Below, in pieces: positions 1 through 13,085 of a stretch of DNA of 64,000 nt (positions are counted from its first letter, which is position 1; every line of letters starts with the position of its first letter). Origin of the DNA: Cristatella mucedo. Lineage: Eukaryota; Bryozoa; Phylactolaemata; Cristatellidae. The translations under genes and the position numbers were made by a program. The notes beneath the pieces are model-generated. The model saw only the letters and a program-made list of their open reading frames with translations, was not told where the DNA came from and searched no databases. The stretch lies in NCBI GenBank assembly GCA_009760855.2, contig WPIO01000035.1, positions 3,857,501 through 3,921,500 of the forward strand, written 5' to 3'.

Positions 1-437
1 GCCAAGCATCGTACCACCCGCTTTTCGGAATCCAACAGTCTGCAAATACCTCGTACAAACCTTAAATCCTTTGGAGACCGTGCATTTAGTTTGTATGCTC
101 CCAAAGCCTGGAACTCCCTCCCGACCTGCCTCAAAACATCCCTTGACCTGACCACTTAAGAACGCACCTATTTAGGACAGCATTTAGTGGGTCCCTGTGA
201 TTCCTTCTTAATGTGCTTATGAGTGCTGACATTGTGCATGCTGCTACCAACCATATTTGCATGCTGGCCCTGTGATGTCACCCCTAGCAATATTCTTCAT
301 TTATTTTTTTTATCAAGCATGATATTACTCACTATTAAATTGCATTTCCTTTGACAGCTAATGTAAAGCGCCTAGAGATAGATTAAGTTCTCTGAGGGCG
401 CTTTATCAAGTGCATTATTATTATTATTATTATTATT
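1..437 (+). mobile_element. LINE family 1 (L2/CR1-like), 3' end
   Basis: The sequence matches the 3' end of the minus-strand LINE at 16.3-18.5 kb: the last RT-ORF codons, a 3' UTR with GTAAAGCGCCTAGAG and GGGCGCTTTATCAAGTGC, then an ATT trinucleotide tail. The tail ends exactly where duplication A begins. It is truncated by the window start. Confidence 0.85.
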
Positions 438-1003
438 ACGTGCTTCATGGCAAGGAAACCTACTTTAGGTCTGTGTGAACATGCAAACCGCAACTTACAC
501 GACAGTCAGACATAGCTACAGAGTTTTGAGCCAAGTGTTAGCATGTTACTAGCATTAGAGATCTGTGCGATTAGTACATCAACTTGTCACTTGGGGCTCT
601 ACAATGTGTGATAGCTCGCGATATTTTCATGCATGAAAGTAACAATTTTCCTAATGATTCTTATCTTGAAAGTATACTAACTTGATTTTTGAACAGGAGC
701 TATGGAATAGTGAAGGGTAATCTTTGTCCGTTTCACTTGCACTAGGCTTAAGCTTTTCCGAACTAAAATGTCAAAGCTAGTTTTATGAGAAGGCTGGTTC
801 AGCTTTCCGGTTGACATTTATTTTGCTTATAGCTATTAGGCGATCTTTACGTCTCCTAAAATTCAAAATGCTCAATTACCTGCCGAAATGGGAATGTCAG
901 CAACGCTTTCAAACACAATAGCTAACAGAGCTATCTTGTAGCACTAACGTTGATAGAGCATATTCAACATATTTCAACTCGGATGACTATACTTGATGTT
1001 TAC

Positions 1004-4000
1004 CTTTTCTTTGTTTGAGTTTAGCTTTCTTGAATTCCGAGTAGTTAATTATGATGGCCATGCTCGTCTTGCAACTGATTTCATATCTTTGAGGAGATCT
1101 TCGATCCATACAACAAAGTGCATGCAATGCAGATTTCCTGCTTTAAGAGTTCTTACATTCCTATGAGTATACTGCAACACTAACCTTAGGATTTCTTCAT
1201 AGTTTATTTCTGGTATAGGTCCAGCTGAAGGAGATACGCAACCTGTTATCAGCAGGCAACTTCGATGGAGGTTCTGCACACGTAATGGTAAAAAAGTCTG
1301 CATAGCTTTACATGCATTACGATTCGCTTACAACCACAATATGTGACAACTAAATGTCTTTAAAGTGTTGATGTCGTGCAATCTCTTTAAAGCCTCTGCC
1401 AAAAGCTCTGGATTTCATTTAAACTTGAAGTACAAGTATACAAAAGTAAATATAACATACCGTTTTATCCCAATGGTAAATGGCCTGCATGGTAAGACCC
1501 AGGTACTTGGGACCAGTAAGGTTTGGTCACAGCTCGTGTAGGCGAATCTGTGTCTGCTTCTGGAGCATTATCTTTTCTTTGTGAAACTCCTGCAGCAGAA
1601 AAAAGGTAAGTGGAATGACACGAGTCGGGCAATCAGCGATCATCGTATCTTAAGGAACATCCAACAAGTATAGCACCAGAAGTGAAAAAAAAATAATGGC
1701 ACGAGCTGTGCAAGGCGCAGATCTGAAAAAAATACCTTTTACTGTTCCATGGACGCCTATAGATATATTGTATGTTTCTGGAGCTTTACCTTTTCTCTGA
1801 GGGGCTTCTACAGCAGAAAATAAGATAAGTGGAGTGACACGAGTCCGACAATAAGCAAGCGTCGTATTTTAAGGAATATCCTACAAGTATAGCACCAGAA
1901 CTTAATAATTTCAAAGCAACAACATAGTATATTGGGAATATTGAGATTTTATAGCTAATCTTAGTTGCTTCCTATTGCTCTCTTCCTTTTTCATGCAAAA
2001 AACTCTTTATATGTGTTATCCATGCCCTGCAGCTCTAAGCTAGCTTGACCGCTGTGAGCCGTAGTTATCAATGTAGCATTTAAGCTGGATTTAGTCTTTT
2101 TAGCTTATTTTCGAAATCACTTAAATTTAGCATTTTAATCATCTGCGACTGTCGTTATGATACCGAGCGAAAAGCTAACACAGTCCAGGAAAGACCCACT
2201 TTAATTTACATGGTTCAGCTTGCACCAATCAAAGGCTTTTTTTTTATTCTAAATTGAATTGTTCGTGGAATCGCGCGCTTATTATTCTATGTCAGAGATC
2301 CTCCCGATGAGACCATTTTACCATCTAAATCTTTTCCAATCAGAATCCGCATTCAAAAAGCTACGATGTGATGTTTGCAGCATCATTTCCAGCTCTATAA
2401 GATATTTTTAATTTTCCTTAAGGCTTACCGCGAACGGCCTTCTGCCACTGTGTATTTAGAAATGAAAATTTCTTCACTTTCGTTGTGGAAATATTGTTGA
2501 GGCCGATGGAACTGATGGGTGCTAGATTGCAAGTAAAGCCTGACTCATGGCATGGTTCCAAAATGCAGCCAAAAATAAGCCCGAGAACCTAGACTTAACA
2601 CGACTTCAGCATTCGTTGGCATAATGTAAGAAGACTGTCCTACATCATAAATATATGAACTTTTATAAATGAGATAATGCATATTACGTCTGTTGGATGA
2701 ACTGCATGCAAGTTTTTTGAATTCTTCCATTGACTTCGTTATTAGCGAAAATGTTATGAACAGTGTATTTTGCTTTCTTGCCACTTAGCTGCTCTTGGCC
2801 ACAAAGTTCTCTAACTTATCAATGGTAAAAATTAACTTTGTAGATGCTGAACGATACTTGTGATCCAGCCTGTTACGTGTGTACTCCTTGGCGCTAGCAT
2901 GAAATTCGTTCATGCCAGTTTCAAATCGAGAACCATACAAGTATGAATGAACTGGTAAAATGGTATATTTGTGCATATTATTTGATTGTCGTATTTTAAC
3001 TTTGATGCTCAACATAAAGCGGTTTATCACAATGGAGTTTCATATAGCAGACAATGAAATTGTTATTTATAGTAAACAGTTAATCCAGCTACGAAGCTTT
3101 TAGTTGTATCACGTGTGGTGCAAGGGTCGAGCACCCTCAAAATTACCAGACAAACCCAGAATCCTTTACGGTATTAACAAGATCTTCATTTTCCATTTAG
3201 TCGACAGGCTTTTAATTTGTTTGCATTAGTATATTATTATTAACTCATTTGTTTAGATATTTTATCATTGGAATAGATAGCTGGTTAGAAGGATTAGTTA
3301 ATGAATTTCATTTCAAAGGAAGTTGAAAGCCTGTACCCTGAGGACTTTTAGATAGAGAGCTACGTTGGAGTTAATTGTAGTACCGTCAATTGGTGGGCCG
3401 CCGCCATTTTAACGATAGTTTTTTAGGTATGCAGTCAAGTAACATCCATAGCTGTAGAATAGCTGCTTAATTGTCCTATAAATATAATGTAGACATGCTA
3501 AGCAGTTGTTAAAATCGCATAATCTTGTGTTCTATTTAATTAGAGGTAACTATTGTCATGTCCTTAGTTCCTCAAAGGAATTCGATAAAAGTACATGCTA
3601 AAACGATTGTTAGTGTTTTAAATGATTTCAAAAAGATACGAGACATCAAAAGCACATGCTCAAGATTTGTTATCTAATTGTCCTAAAATCAGCAGTGTTA
3701 CAAGGGGGAATCTCAGACAAAGCATGATGGTGACGTTGTTTCAGAATTCACCTTTACTGATAAAATGTCCTCACTAATGCTGCTGTTATTTAAAAGTCTT
3801 GGGCATATCTCCTACAGGAATAAATCAATTTAAAAATAAGATTGGAATTGTGCTTGTCTAAGACAAATGTTCTCAAAACACGGCTTCAATTTGTTTGGCA
3901 CCAGCTTAGCCTTAGGAACATTTGTGGAAAGATAAACGAAGTATTAACTATTATTAGCCACATGCCCACTTGTCAATGTATACCTTTGCCGCAATCGTAC

Positions 4001-6406
4001 TTGGCTTCTTTTCAATAGTACACTTGATTTGAAGGCCAACTCTGCAGCTTTTTTGCTGGTAATGCATTGCGAAAGCTTCTTGTCTGATGCAATAGAGAAT
4101 CAAACAAGCCTTTTACTGAATGACAAAGGGAATAAAAGAGTTGTAATTTGCAGTACTTGGTATCTTTTAATAAAGTTCAATTATCACGGCACCTTCACTA
4201 GTGGAAATGCATACGTAATTATCCCTATGCCAAGGATACAACGATGGAACGGCAGCACATGACAGTTAGTATGCTGTGTTGAACTTCTGTGATTGCCTTA
4301 TAAAATCGCTGCTGGGCATGCTTCTCATTTTCTGACATCGCTATATACTTTATTATAAATAGAGTAAACCTGGGTCTTAAGCAGAAAAGTGTGCCAGTAA
4401 ATATTTTCCCATACATATATATATATATATATATATATCTTTATATATTTATGTGGAGATATTCTAAAAGCTTTAATAGCTACGGCAACATTAATACTAG
4501 CCGGTGAAGTATTAGCGGGAGCTCTTGAAAAACTGACCTTCATCTGATCCCTCAGCGTTCGTAGTATCGTAGTTCTCTGTCTCTATTTGAACGCTTGCCA
4601 GTTCATCCACCAGTGAATGAACATCTACAGCAGAAAAAAGGGCAAACGAATTGACATGAGTCAAGCGTTTGCTATGCATTCCAGATTAAGGAATTACATG
4701 CAAGTAGAGTGCAAGCTTGAGTCCGGCATATTGAGCCGCTGGTCCCGTGGTTACCACTTACAAAACATATCACTCATGTTTTCCTTAATCGTGACATTAA
4801 AATTGTCCTAGGTGTTATCCAAGCCTTGAAGCCCTATATTAGCTTGATTTGCGAAAGCAAAAATTGATATACTAAAACTAATATAGCATTCAAGCTCAAT
4901 TTACCTAGCCTAGTGTTAATCTCTTAGGTTGATTTATTTAATCCTCTATTGAATGCCCTAATGGTATGAAGATAAAGGCCAATATAGTATGAAGCAGAAA
5001 GCTTAATTAATCTAAAGCAAACAGATTTTTATTAGTCAGACTACGTTAGTGAATCTGGCTAAAGGACATGCTTAAGCTTTCCTCATTTACCAGCTTCATA
5101 TTCTGATGTGACTGATTCCTAAATTCAACTTATCAATTCATCGTGCGAGGTCCTACGGGCAACATCGTGTTGCCACTGTAAGCTTTTTTGTAATTATGTA
5201 AGTAAAAAGATACGGAGCTGAGCTCTTCATGGCTGAGTCGTTTGGTAGTTGAGAAATTCTTAAAAGGCATCCAACCTTACCCCGAACACCCCCTTGTAAG
5301 TCTGCATGTTGGATTCGAGATTGTGTTGCTATCTTAACGGAAATTTGTTTGATAGTTGAAATCGTTTACTTGGTTTTAGTACCTCAGTAAAACTTTGAAG
5401 CTCAACAAAAAGCGGTTTACCACGGTAGAGATCCTTCTAGCAGACAGCTAAATTGCAATTGGCAGTTAACCGGAAATCCAGCAACAAAGCTATTAATTGC
5501 ATTGCGAACTGGGCGAGGATGGGAATATCTCAATATTGACACAAACACAGATTCGTTAATGTAGTTAAGCAGATCTTGAGGTTTTGATTCAGTCAACCTG
5601 GTTTTGATTCTGTCGACATTGGTAAAATTAAACATTACCTGACTGAATTCGATACTTGACTCAGGATAGTATATAAATGGCTTACAAAATTAGTTAATGC
5701 CTGTCACTTAAATACAAATGTCAGTGTGCACTCCTGGATGGAGGACCAGTAGGGGGACCAATGGGCAGGCACTCATTGCATCAACCGCTACCAGTGGTCC
5801 AACATTTTAATGATATTATTTTTGGAATGAAGTTGAGTACCATTCATGGCAATAAAAAGCCTTTCAATAATAATAAAACAAGAAAACATGAACTCTTGCT
5901 TAGCTATTCTACTTTGTTTTTAAGTTCAGCATTATGCGTAGTTATCAATTCATTTTGAAGATATTCGTTGACATTCCATACTGCGATTTTCCGTCAAAAA
6001 ATCTTAAAAACGTTGCATTCGATCAGCCTTGTGAAGCATAGACCTTGAGGGCTTTGCAAATAGACTGTGAATGCAATTAGACCCCTAACAGTTTACTGGA
6101 GAAATGACTTATGACTATAAATACCTGCATTCGTCATCAATGCACATACTTCGAGACGGCAAACAGAGAATGCCTATACTATAAACAATCTTTACCTTGA
6201 GCGACCTTCTTTGGCTATACTTTACTCCGAAAAAAGCAGTGACAATACTTTTACTTCATTCTGAGCTGTTGGTCTCCATACTTACGATTTCCAATGTTGT
6301 GCTTCAGAAATTCACCCTGAGGTGCAGAGTCTTGCTCTGCCTTCATATGTGTTTCTCCTCGATCGCGATTGTTGTCGGCGTCATAACCCTCAATACAGGA
6401 AGCCAT
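1004..6406 (-). pseudogene. Caspase-family gene, copy A, 5' exons only
   Basis: This is the paralogue of the copy B gene. Exons: 6406-6316 (91 nt, ATG; shares SAPQG at the donor), 4624-4538 (87 nt; NYDTTNAEGSDE), 1807-1736 (72 nt; QRKGKAPE), a truncated related exon starting at 1574 (SQRKDNAPEAD, donor not convincing), and 1242-1004 (239 nt; NLHCMHFVVWIEDLL). The intact exons begin with two bases after AG; all but the last end with one base before GT, so they stay in frame in any combination, and the 239-nt exon ends in phase 0. The last exon has a TAA 16 codons before its donor. The protease half would lie left of position 1. It is either a decaying copy or a gene whose last visible exon is mis-bounded. 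Confidence 0.5.
4415..4438. repeat. (AT)n microsatellite, copy A
   Basis: A short AT tract at the position matching the longer tracts at 56233 and 57293 in copy B. Confidence 0.95.
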
Positions 6407-7999
6407 TGAGATTTCTTGCTTTCACAGCTCTTCGGTACTTCTGAAAACATCAAGTTTTTAAGCATGTCCGCAACACAAAAACAACGGAAAAGTATTTAAA
6501 GCAGGATAACAGTCTTGTCAGAAAGTCACACAGAGAGTAACAGAATGTTATTTACTTTCAAATAAGTTTTTTATAATTGATTTTTAGAACTTCTCTTAGT
6601 TCGTAATTTCTCCTTGTGAAGGCCTTATAGGCAGGTCGGAATTTGTATAAAGGTAAACTATAACTTTGCATACAGTTATAATTCTAGCCTACTTTGCAGG
6701 CGAGAATTAGTTCAAAAACTTATTGCAATTCTTTTTAATTAACAAAGCAGTTGCGATCTTTGGTTTAATATCTGATAACATTTAAAATTGTGGTCCCAAT
6801 TCAAACTAATGCTGTACATAAGCTGGATACAAGCAATATGTAGAAACGACCAAAATGCATGTACTTGTAAAGCTGTGTATGGTCTGGAATTCCACACATC
6901 TAATACAAAAAAAATAAAAAACTGTCCTCACATAAATTGAAATGGTCATACATAGAGACCAATGCTTGGCGGATCATAATGAGTTTATTATGAGATGAAA
7001 AATTATAAATATTAAATCTATATACCACCACCGTCCAAGAAAATCCATCACAAACTGTTGCATAACGAAACGCCTAAAACTAGAAGCAGACTAGGATGCT
7101 TATAAGTGAGACACAGATTGTATAAGATTATAGCTCGTTGATTACATTCCCATCTTAAGGGTTATGAACTCAAAACCAGCTGCTGTACACATAGATGAGG
7201 TTTTAATTTTTGGCTTAAAAATGTAAGGCCCTACTTTTATTAATTGGGATTGATTACATTTTAATTATATTAGCTACATTCAAAATAAACTGTTCGCAGC
7301 CTTGGAAATACCTTTCAGATTCGTATCATGGCAGCACACGTTTCGCAGCTATAGATCAAAGATTTGTTATTATAATTATGGTAGACTTTGAAATCTGAGC
7401 CTGACTGCTAAGAATTGATGTTGTTTAAGATTTGTGGACAGCCTAATCGAAGACACTTACCTTACTCTAGCCGGACCCATACATTTTATATTTATAGTGC
7501 TATTCTCATAATCAATAGCTCCTAGCTTTCGCAAAAGTATTGCCCCTGCTTAATGTGAGCATTTAAAATATCAACGTCTTGGAAGACTAGAAGTGTAACG
7601 GCTCCGTACTAACAATGTACTTCTTGAAGGCCCTATACCATACCCTGTGGTCTTCACTGACTGACGTACTTTAGCCAAGCCATTAAAAGAGATTTTTTAA
7701 ATGCCTCTAATAAACAGAAATTCCTTAATCATTTTAAGTGGCCACAGTAGACTGACTTGTAAAGCCTGGATCACATCCAAGGGTTTGAGAAAACTATTCC
7801 TGTCTCCGTATTCTTTCTTGGAAAATACTTAATTTTATCGCTTAGAAAATCATAAAAAGTGTTTCAATGAACGATTCGATGTTTCGATGTTCGGCAACTT
7901 TTTAGTCGGGATTCAAGGTAAACCACTTAACTGAAGCTGCCATCCTCTGAGTAACTAACGGCATTCTAGTCAGATTAACGATAGTAAGAAAAATGATGC

Positions 8000-9280
8000 A
8001 TTTCGCATCCTGACGTCATAGAAATAAATCCCCTTCTAGGCGCATTACAATTGCTAAGAGTAAAAGGAAATACTGCTCTGCTAACATAAATGGATCGATT
8101 AGCCACCTCTGACATTACCAATCACAAAAGCCTATGTGGACGATAGAGAATAGCCTCTGGTCTAGCAGGTGGTGTGGCTCAAATAATACTTTTCCGATCA
8201 CGTTCACTCGTTTGGTGGCGGTCAGGTCACATCCCCAAGACTAATCGCCCTCGGAGTCATGCTTAGATCTTTACTCGGTCCTCGCGAATATAGAATCGAC
8301 TAAATATTGTATGCTGACGATACTCGGCTTTGTGTCTCGTTTGGAACATCAGAATTTAGTGCAGAGACTGAAAAACTGCTCGCCTTATGTACATTCAGTC
8401 CAGACTGTCAGCGAATATCTTTAAACTAGATGACGATAAAACGGAACTGCTACTTACACGACACCCCTACAGTGTGTCAGGACTAGTAGACTTCGCTCTT
8501 CTAATAAGTAGTTATCTTGTTTAAAGTCACTATCAGCTACAAATTAAGCGATAACCTTAAATAGATGCCTTAAATATGTAAGCTATATTAAGAAAAAAAC
8601 CTCCGGAGCTAGCTAATTCCATCTAACATGTATCTTCAATAGGGAATGTCCTCCACAGTGGCGTAAGAAACCGTAAACTAGCTTCCAAGTTCTTGACTGG
8701 CCTGATTAAACTATTAATTAAGTCGACTTATTGTGTACCACCAAAGAACGAAAGTACGCCTCTGCATCTGCTGATGATAATAACAGAAACACTAGATAAC
8801 GAATCCAAGGGGTCTGACACTGTATCCTCTTTGCTGATAAAGCTATGATGTCAATCGGTTAACGAGGGCGAGCACTGAAATTTCCCTCAGCTGACCCTCA
8901 GGGCAAGTAAGGATTGGGGTACCTAATGCCTAGCTTAAGTGCTGCACCGTTTCAGTTTTCCGTGCTATCAGGTCCACCACGGACTGTTAGCTACCTAATT
9001 TATTCCTCAACTTTGAGCGACGACAGAACTATGATGGTTCGTCTGGACTAAGGAACTCTCTACCATAACTCACAGGAACGACGATAGTACAGCCTCCAAC
9101 TGATGCATATCCTATCTAGCTTATTTGAGCTGCTACGTCGGAGCTACTCACTACCTGAACTGAGAGAACAGTTAAGCCTCGCTTCCTGTTTCTCTTCGTT
9201 ACGTGAGACGAAGTCTATTGGCTTTTACGTTCATATCGCAAGCGGCTCCTACTATTAGTGTGCTAACTAACATTCTCCAC
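8000..9280 (+). mobile_element. LINE family 2, decayed RT copy in duplication A
   Basis: Short readable stretches match the family-2 LINE at 29-31 kb: the AAFD..DH region near 8095-8150, a YADDT motif near 8310, and the 3' coding end near 9140-9240. Many stops and frame changes are present. The first ~60 bp look like an inverted family-1/SINE tail. The copy B counterpart (61797-62500) has lost the middle. Confidence 0.6.
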
Positions 9281-10189
9281 AGTTTTAAAGGAAGACCGAA
9301 ATAAGACTCGAGCTGATATAGAGCAGACTACTGGGAAGTTAATGTCTTTAACGGGCTAACTGTTTTGTCAGTAGTTACAGGTCTAGAAAATTACTGTGTC
9401 AGCGAGACACGTGCAGAGCCAATTGTAATTGACAAGCAGCAAAAATAAGGAATATCCCTGTTACCCGATTTCTGCATTTTTGAAAATGGTGGTCTAGAGT
9501 AGACGTAGACACCTAGTTACCCTAGTAACCCTGGTTGCCATATCCTAAGAGGGAGCATCACCGAAGACGATTGTACAGATGCTTAATAGGCGTCATAGCC
9601 TAATAACAAGTATAATTTATAAATGAAAATACATCAATAAATACATTTATATAGAAACCGACAAACGAGCTGACATGCAATATTGCCGAATTACCGTAAT
9701 ACTAAAGAGCAAAGACTGTGAGAGTCCAACGCCATCTGCGATTCTCTTAAGCTCGTAACCCACACTTTGCATGCCAGTCAAGACGAAGCTGCTATAACTA
9801 TTCGTACATCAGGCTACTATGCGAAGTGTACAGGAGCAGTGGCCAGCGTAATAAGCTCGCATCCCACTAAATTTACCTACGAGGGCTCACGCCAATTGGA
9901 GTAGCAAGTGTAGATAAGAAGCAGAACACCAATATGAAATTGAGAAAGCGCGACTTACTGAGCTGAATAATAAATGCAAATGGCTTGTACTCAACACCGG
10001 CAGTCTTATGAGTAAAGCCTCAGCAGGCTGGAAAGGGCATGTCTTCACAGTTTATCTGAATATTTATGCACGTCTGAGACCAATCCCGATCTGCTTCCTG
10101 GAACTTCTACTCAGCAATTGGCTGCAAATAAAAAATGCCGCGTAGGCGAATGAGCCCAAGCCAAAAGGGTGTGGGCTATGAACTGCTGA

Positions 10190-11320
10190 TGTAATTGGAT
10201 AGGAGGGCCAGGCAAGGGAAAGCACCTGAACCACTATTCGTTCAGGAAATCAGAGACAATAGTTGCAGGGGAAAGGACCCGGGACACGAGATCTGGATTA
10301 ACAAACTGCTGGTTTATTTGGATAAGGCAAGGCAATTGAAAGCACCTGAACCAATAAACATTCATCATGTCCTGAGAGTCAGTAGCTAACTGTAAACTTG
10401 GCACACGGCCCGTAGCTCTCTGGCCTGGCTTGCGATTGCCTCTTGCAGAGCCTCTGAGCTCAAAGAGCTTTGCCGGAGAGTCCGTCGCATACAGGTCGAT
10501 TCAATCTCATCCGAGATGCTACAAATATGCCTTCATAAATTCCACAACCTTTCCTCCATATACTGTCTTACTCGACGGACAAGTCAAATCGAATGAACGC
10601 CTGGTCTTGCTAGTATAAATTTGGATTACGGTTAAGCTAAAAATACGACGTCACTACATTTGCCTTGCTGTACTTAAAATGCAGCTAACGTTTATAAATT
10701 TACTATCTCGCAATGCACCCTTGATGTTATTTCCGATTGCTACCTTCCTCTTACTTGTGGCATGATTTAACAACGGCTGTAAATGAGATGCACACTGAAT
10801 CAGCAGCAGCAGAAAACTGGGCCTCTAAGAATTTCTCCGAGATCTGATAATAGTGCCAAGAGCAGATTTTTATCTCTATGACTTACCGGATTTTCATTGC
10901 ATAACTACAAACAACTAGCAGTGTGTGATTAGCTTTTCGACCAGACTGCATACAGTTGGTGGGGTTTAATTTCCCACAGAGTAACAGGCTCAGAGTGGGA
11001 TGCTCTCTCTTTACGACCAAGATCGTTGTTTCTTGTGCTGTAGTAGTTGGTTATTCAATGCCACTGCTAGACGTGCTGATAACCATTGAAGCTCTTCTGC
11101 TGCTTTATAAAAATAATCTGTGAAGTCAGCTAACGTTTTGGTCACTTAAACAACCTGTGGACAAAGTAGTCATCTGGCTGGTTTAGCAACCAATCGGCAT
11201 ATCTCATAACTAAACAACCCTGCACTTCATTTGCCAAACTCAGCCAAAGCCCTCTTTAAATTTGATGTGAATGACTGTCGGCGTTCAGGGATGTAGCAGT
11301 CATGCCTAGGAGCTAGCTAT
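10190..11320 (+). repeat. Segmental repeat 'SegR', copy 1
   Basis: This region contains GGGAAAGCACCTGAACC, a CTTGCAGAGCCTCTGAGCTC block, and a long tail. The same order recurs at 63340-64000 (+) and, inverted, at 37300-38330 and 40150-41700; a partial copy is at 12480-12790. No coding capacity was recognised; the short open frames are not conserved between copies. Confidence 0.65.
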
Positions 11321-11334
11321 CACGTGACCATCGT

Positions 11335-11578
11335 ACTGCACTATGGACCTGGGCTCAGTGCTGACACTGTGCATGCTGCCACTAACCACATTTGCATGCT
11401 GACCCTGTGCATGTCATGCCTAACCGTGTTATTCATGTTGTTTATCAAGCATGATATTACTCACCATTCAATTGCGTTTGGCTTTGCAGAAAATGTAAAG
11501 CTCCTAGAAATAGATTGAGTTCTCTGAGGGGGCTTTATCAAGTGCATTATTATTATTATTAGTAGTAGTAGTAGTAGT
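11335..11578 (+). mobile_element. LINE family 1, 3' UTR fragment
   Basis: It includes the GTGCATGCTGCCACTAACCA block, an AAATGTAAAGCTCCTAGAAA box and a terminal ATT/AGT trinucleotide tail, as in the other family-1 copies. It has no RT sequence. Confidence 0.75.
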
Positions 11579-12480
11579 ACTGAAACTACTCAACAGCTAT
11601 GACAGAGTACAAAGTACAGATAGAAGGGCCATTACTCATAATTTTAGGCCTGATTCTCGTACATAGATCGACGAGGCAAACGATTTTACTGAGCCTTCAA
11701 TGAAGGTTTTTGATGTCCTAACTGCTTCCTTATTGCATAGAGCTAGCTAGACACACTTGTTGTACCTTAGTTTAAAGCTATCCCATTCTTCAAAAGAAAT
11801 TTCGAGGGAAAAAATGACATTGTATGTTTTCATGCATGGTTGCAAATGGCAATTGGAAATGGCGAACGCTCCAAAAATTAAAGAAAATCCAACTTGGCAC
11901 TATATCTACCATATGGCTTAATCCAATTTTGAGTTCATTCAAAATCCAATAGCTTACGTGTTTCCAGCTTCTACCGAAGCTTGCTAACATAAAACTGACT
12001 ACCGAGCATTCAGCAAGGACTTTTTATGCATTATGACCTACAGATTATGATGCATGCATAGCTGAATCTTTGTAATTAAGGGAACTCCGACTCATCTTAG
12101 GCAGAGGATTATTCGATTGAGTCAGTATGCTGTCACTTCAGCTTAACCTTAATTGGAATTGCTGCTCATGTACACACGACGGAGCAAACACCAACGTGCC
12201 AATAAATACACATATAGAACCACGCATGCCCACACAGGCACACACATATACACACTCATGTGACACACCAGAACATGCACATAAAAATCAATCCTCCTGC
12301 AAAAAACCGAGACCGTGCCAGTATGTCTCATGCTCATTCCGAGTATGATATCATATCCTAGTATGCCTCCTTTGCAGCAGATTTGAAGTGTCCAGGAGAA
12401 AGTTATGTTCTCGGAGGGCTTTATTACAAAGTTACGAATATTATTTATTGCTGCTCGTAGCATGAAGTACGGTTGTTATT
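11579..12480. other. Mostly unassigned sequence
   Basis: No gene was recognised. It contains a CA-rich, imperfect dinucleotide stretch (about 12165-12265) and a weak family-1 LINE 3'-end fragment at about 12395-12450. Confidence 0.4.
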
Positions 12481-12790
12481 CGAAAATGCCAGGCCGGGAA
12501 AGCACCAGAGTCACAAATCATTTAACACCAAGTCCTGATTACAGCACTGCTTCAGTAACAGCAAAAGGCTTAGTGAGGGAAAGCAGCCGAGCCACCAGGT
12601 CCTTCTCACTGGCGTGCAGGTGCGATTGGAAAATGAAAAGCGAGAAAAAGTGAAAGCACCTGAGCCAAAAACTAATCGTCGCCACGTCCTGATAATCAAG
12701 AGCTAACAAAAGGCATGGCATTCAGTGAGTGGGGCTCTGGCCTCGCTTGAAATTACCTCTTGCACAGCGCCTCGGGCTCAGTTAAAAATG
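12480..12790 (+). repeat. SegR partial copy
   Basis: It shares the GAAAGCACCTGAGCC box, the CACGTCCTGATAATCA box and the CTCTTGCACAGCGCCTC box with the other SegR copies, notably the inverted one at 38190-38450. It ends where the inverted duplication arm begins. Confidence 0.6.
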
Positions 12791-13085
12791 GACCTGAGAG
12801 TGTCTGAGACAAGTTCTAACTTTCTCGCCCGTAACAGCATACTGCATTGAAAATGCAATCACTTCTTTAAAATTATCGCGAGCACACAATCGATAGCAAT
12901 TCACGGCAATCGACGGAAATATCCTGCTTTTATCGCAATCCATTGCCTACTGGCTAGAGATTAGTTGTATGCAGCTCTAGTTTTCACGCCATGTCAAATT
13001 CACTGCATCCTAATATACTCTCAGCCAATTGTGCACCTTCAATTATGGAAACTAAATACGAGCGAATCACTCTGCCTGTATATTA

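Larger units (their letters stand above)
438..10990. repeat. Segmental duplication, copy A
   Basis: This block aligns in direct orientation with 51066-64000, with landmarks in the same order: the CATGGCAA region at the left edge, the NLHCMHFVV exon, the TA tract, the ATG exon, a decayed family-2 LINE, and the GAAAGCAC segment. Much of the alignment is gap-poor. Copy A is shorter because it has one instead of two 1.07-kb exon units near 4 kb and lacks a LINE tail that copy B has at 60.65 kb. Its left edge coincides exactly with the end of a LINE. Apart from the exons and repeats listed separately, I see no other gene in it; 6420-7990 and 9290-10180 hold no feature beyond homology to copy B. 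Confidence 0.85.

Noticed and set aside
2785-3030. Minus-strand frame with a RLDHKYRSAST segment recurring at 54.7 and 58.6 kb
   Set aside because: It vaguely resembles a death-fold helix pair, but the related copies carry stops and no splice borders fit; shared ancestry of duplicated non-coding DNA explains it.
5417-5635. Minus-strand frame with NESVFVSILRYSHPRP, partly readable at 58.9 kb too
   Set aside because: It lies in the duplicated intron between the ATG exon and the linker exons. No acceptor/donor pair gives a phase-1 exon, and the partner copies at 3.1, 54.9 and 58.9 kb are not open in the same frame.
12149-12463. 104-codon minus-strand frame
   Set aside because: It spans a CA-rich stretch and a LINE tail remnant; no conserved motif or splice support.
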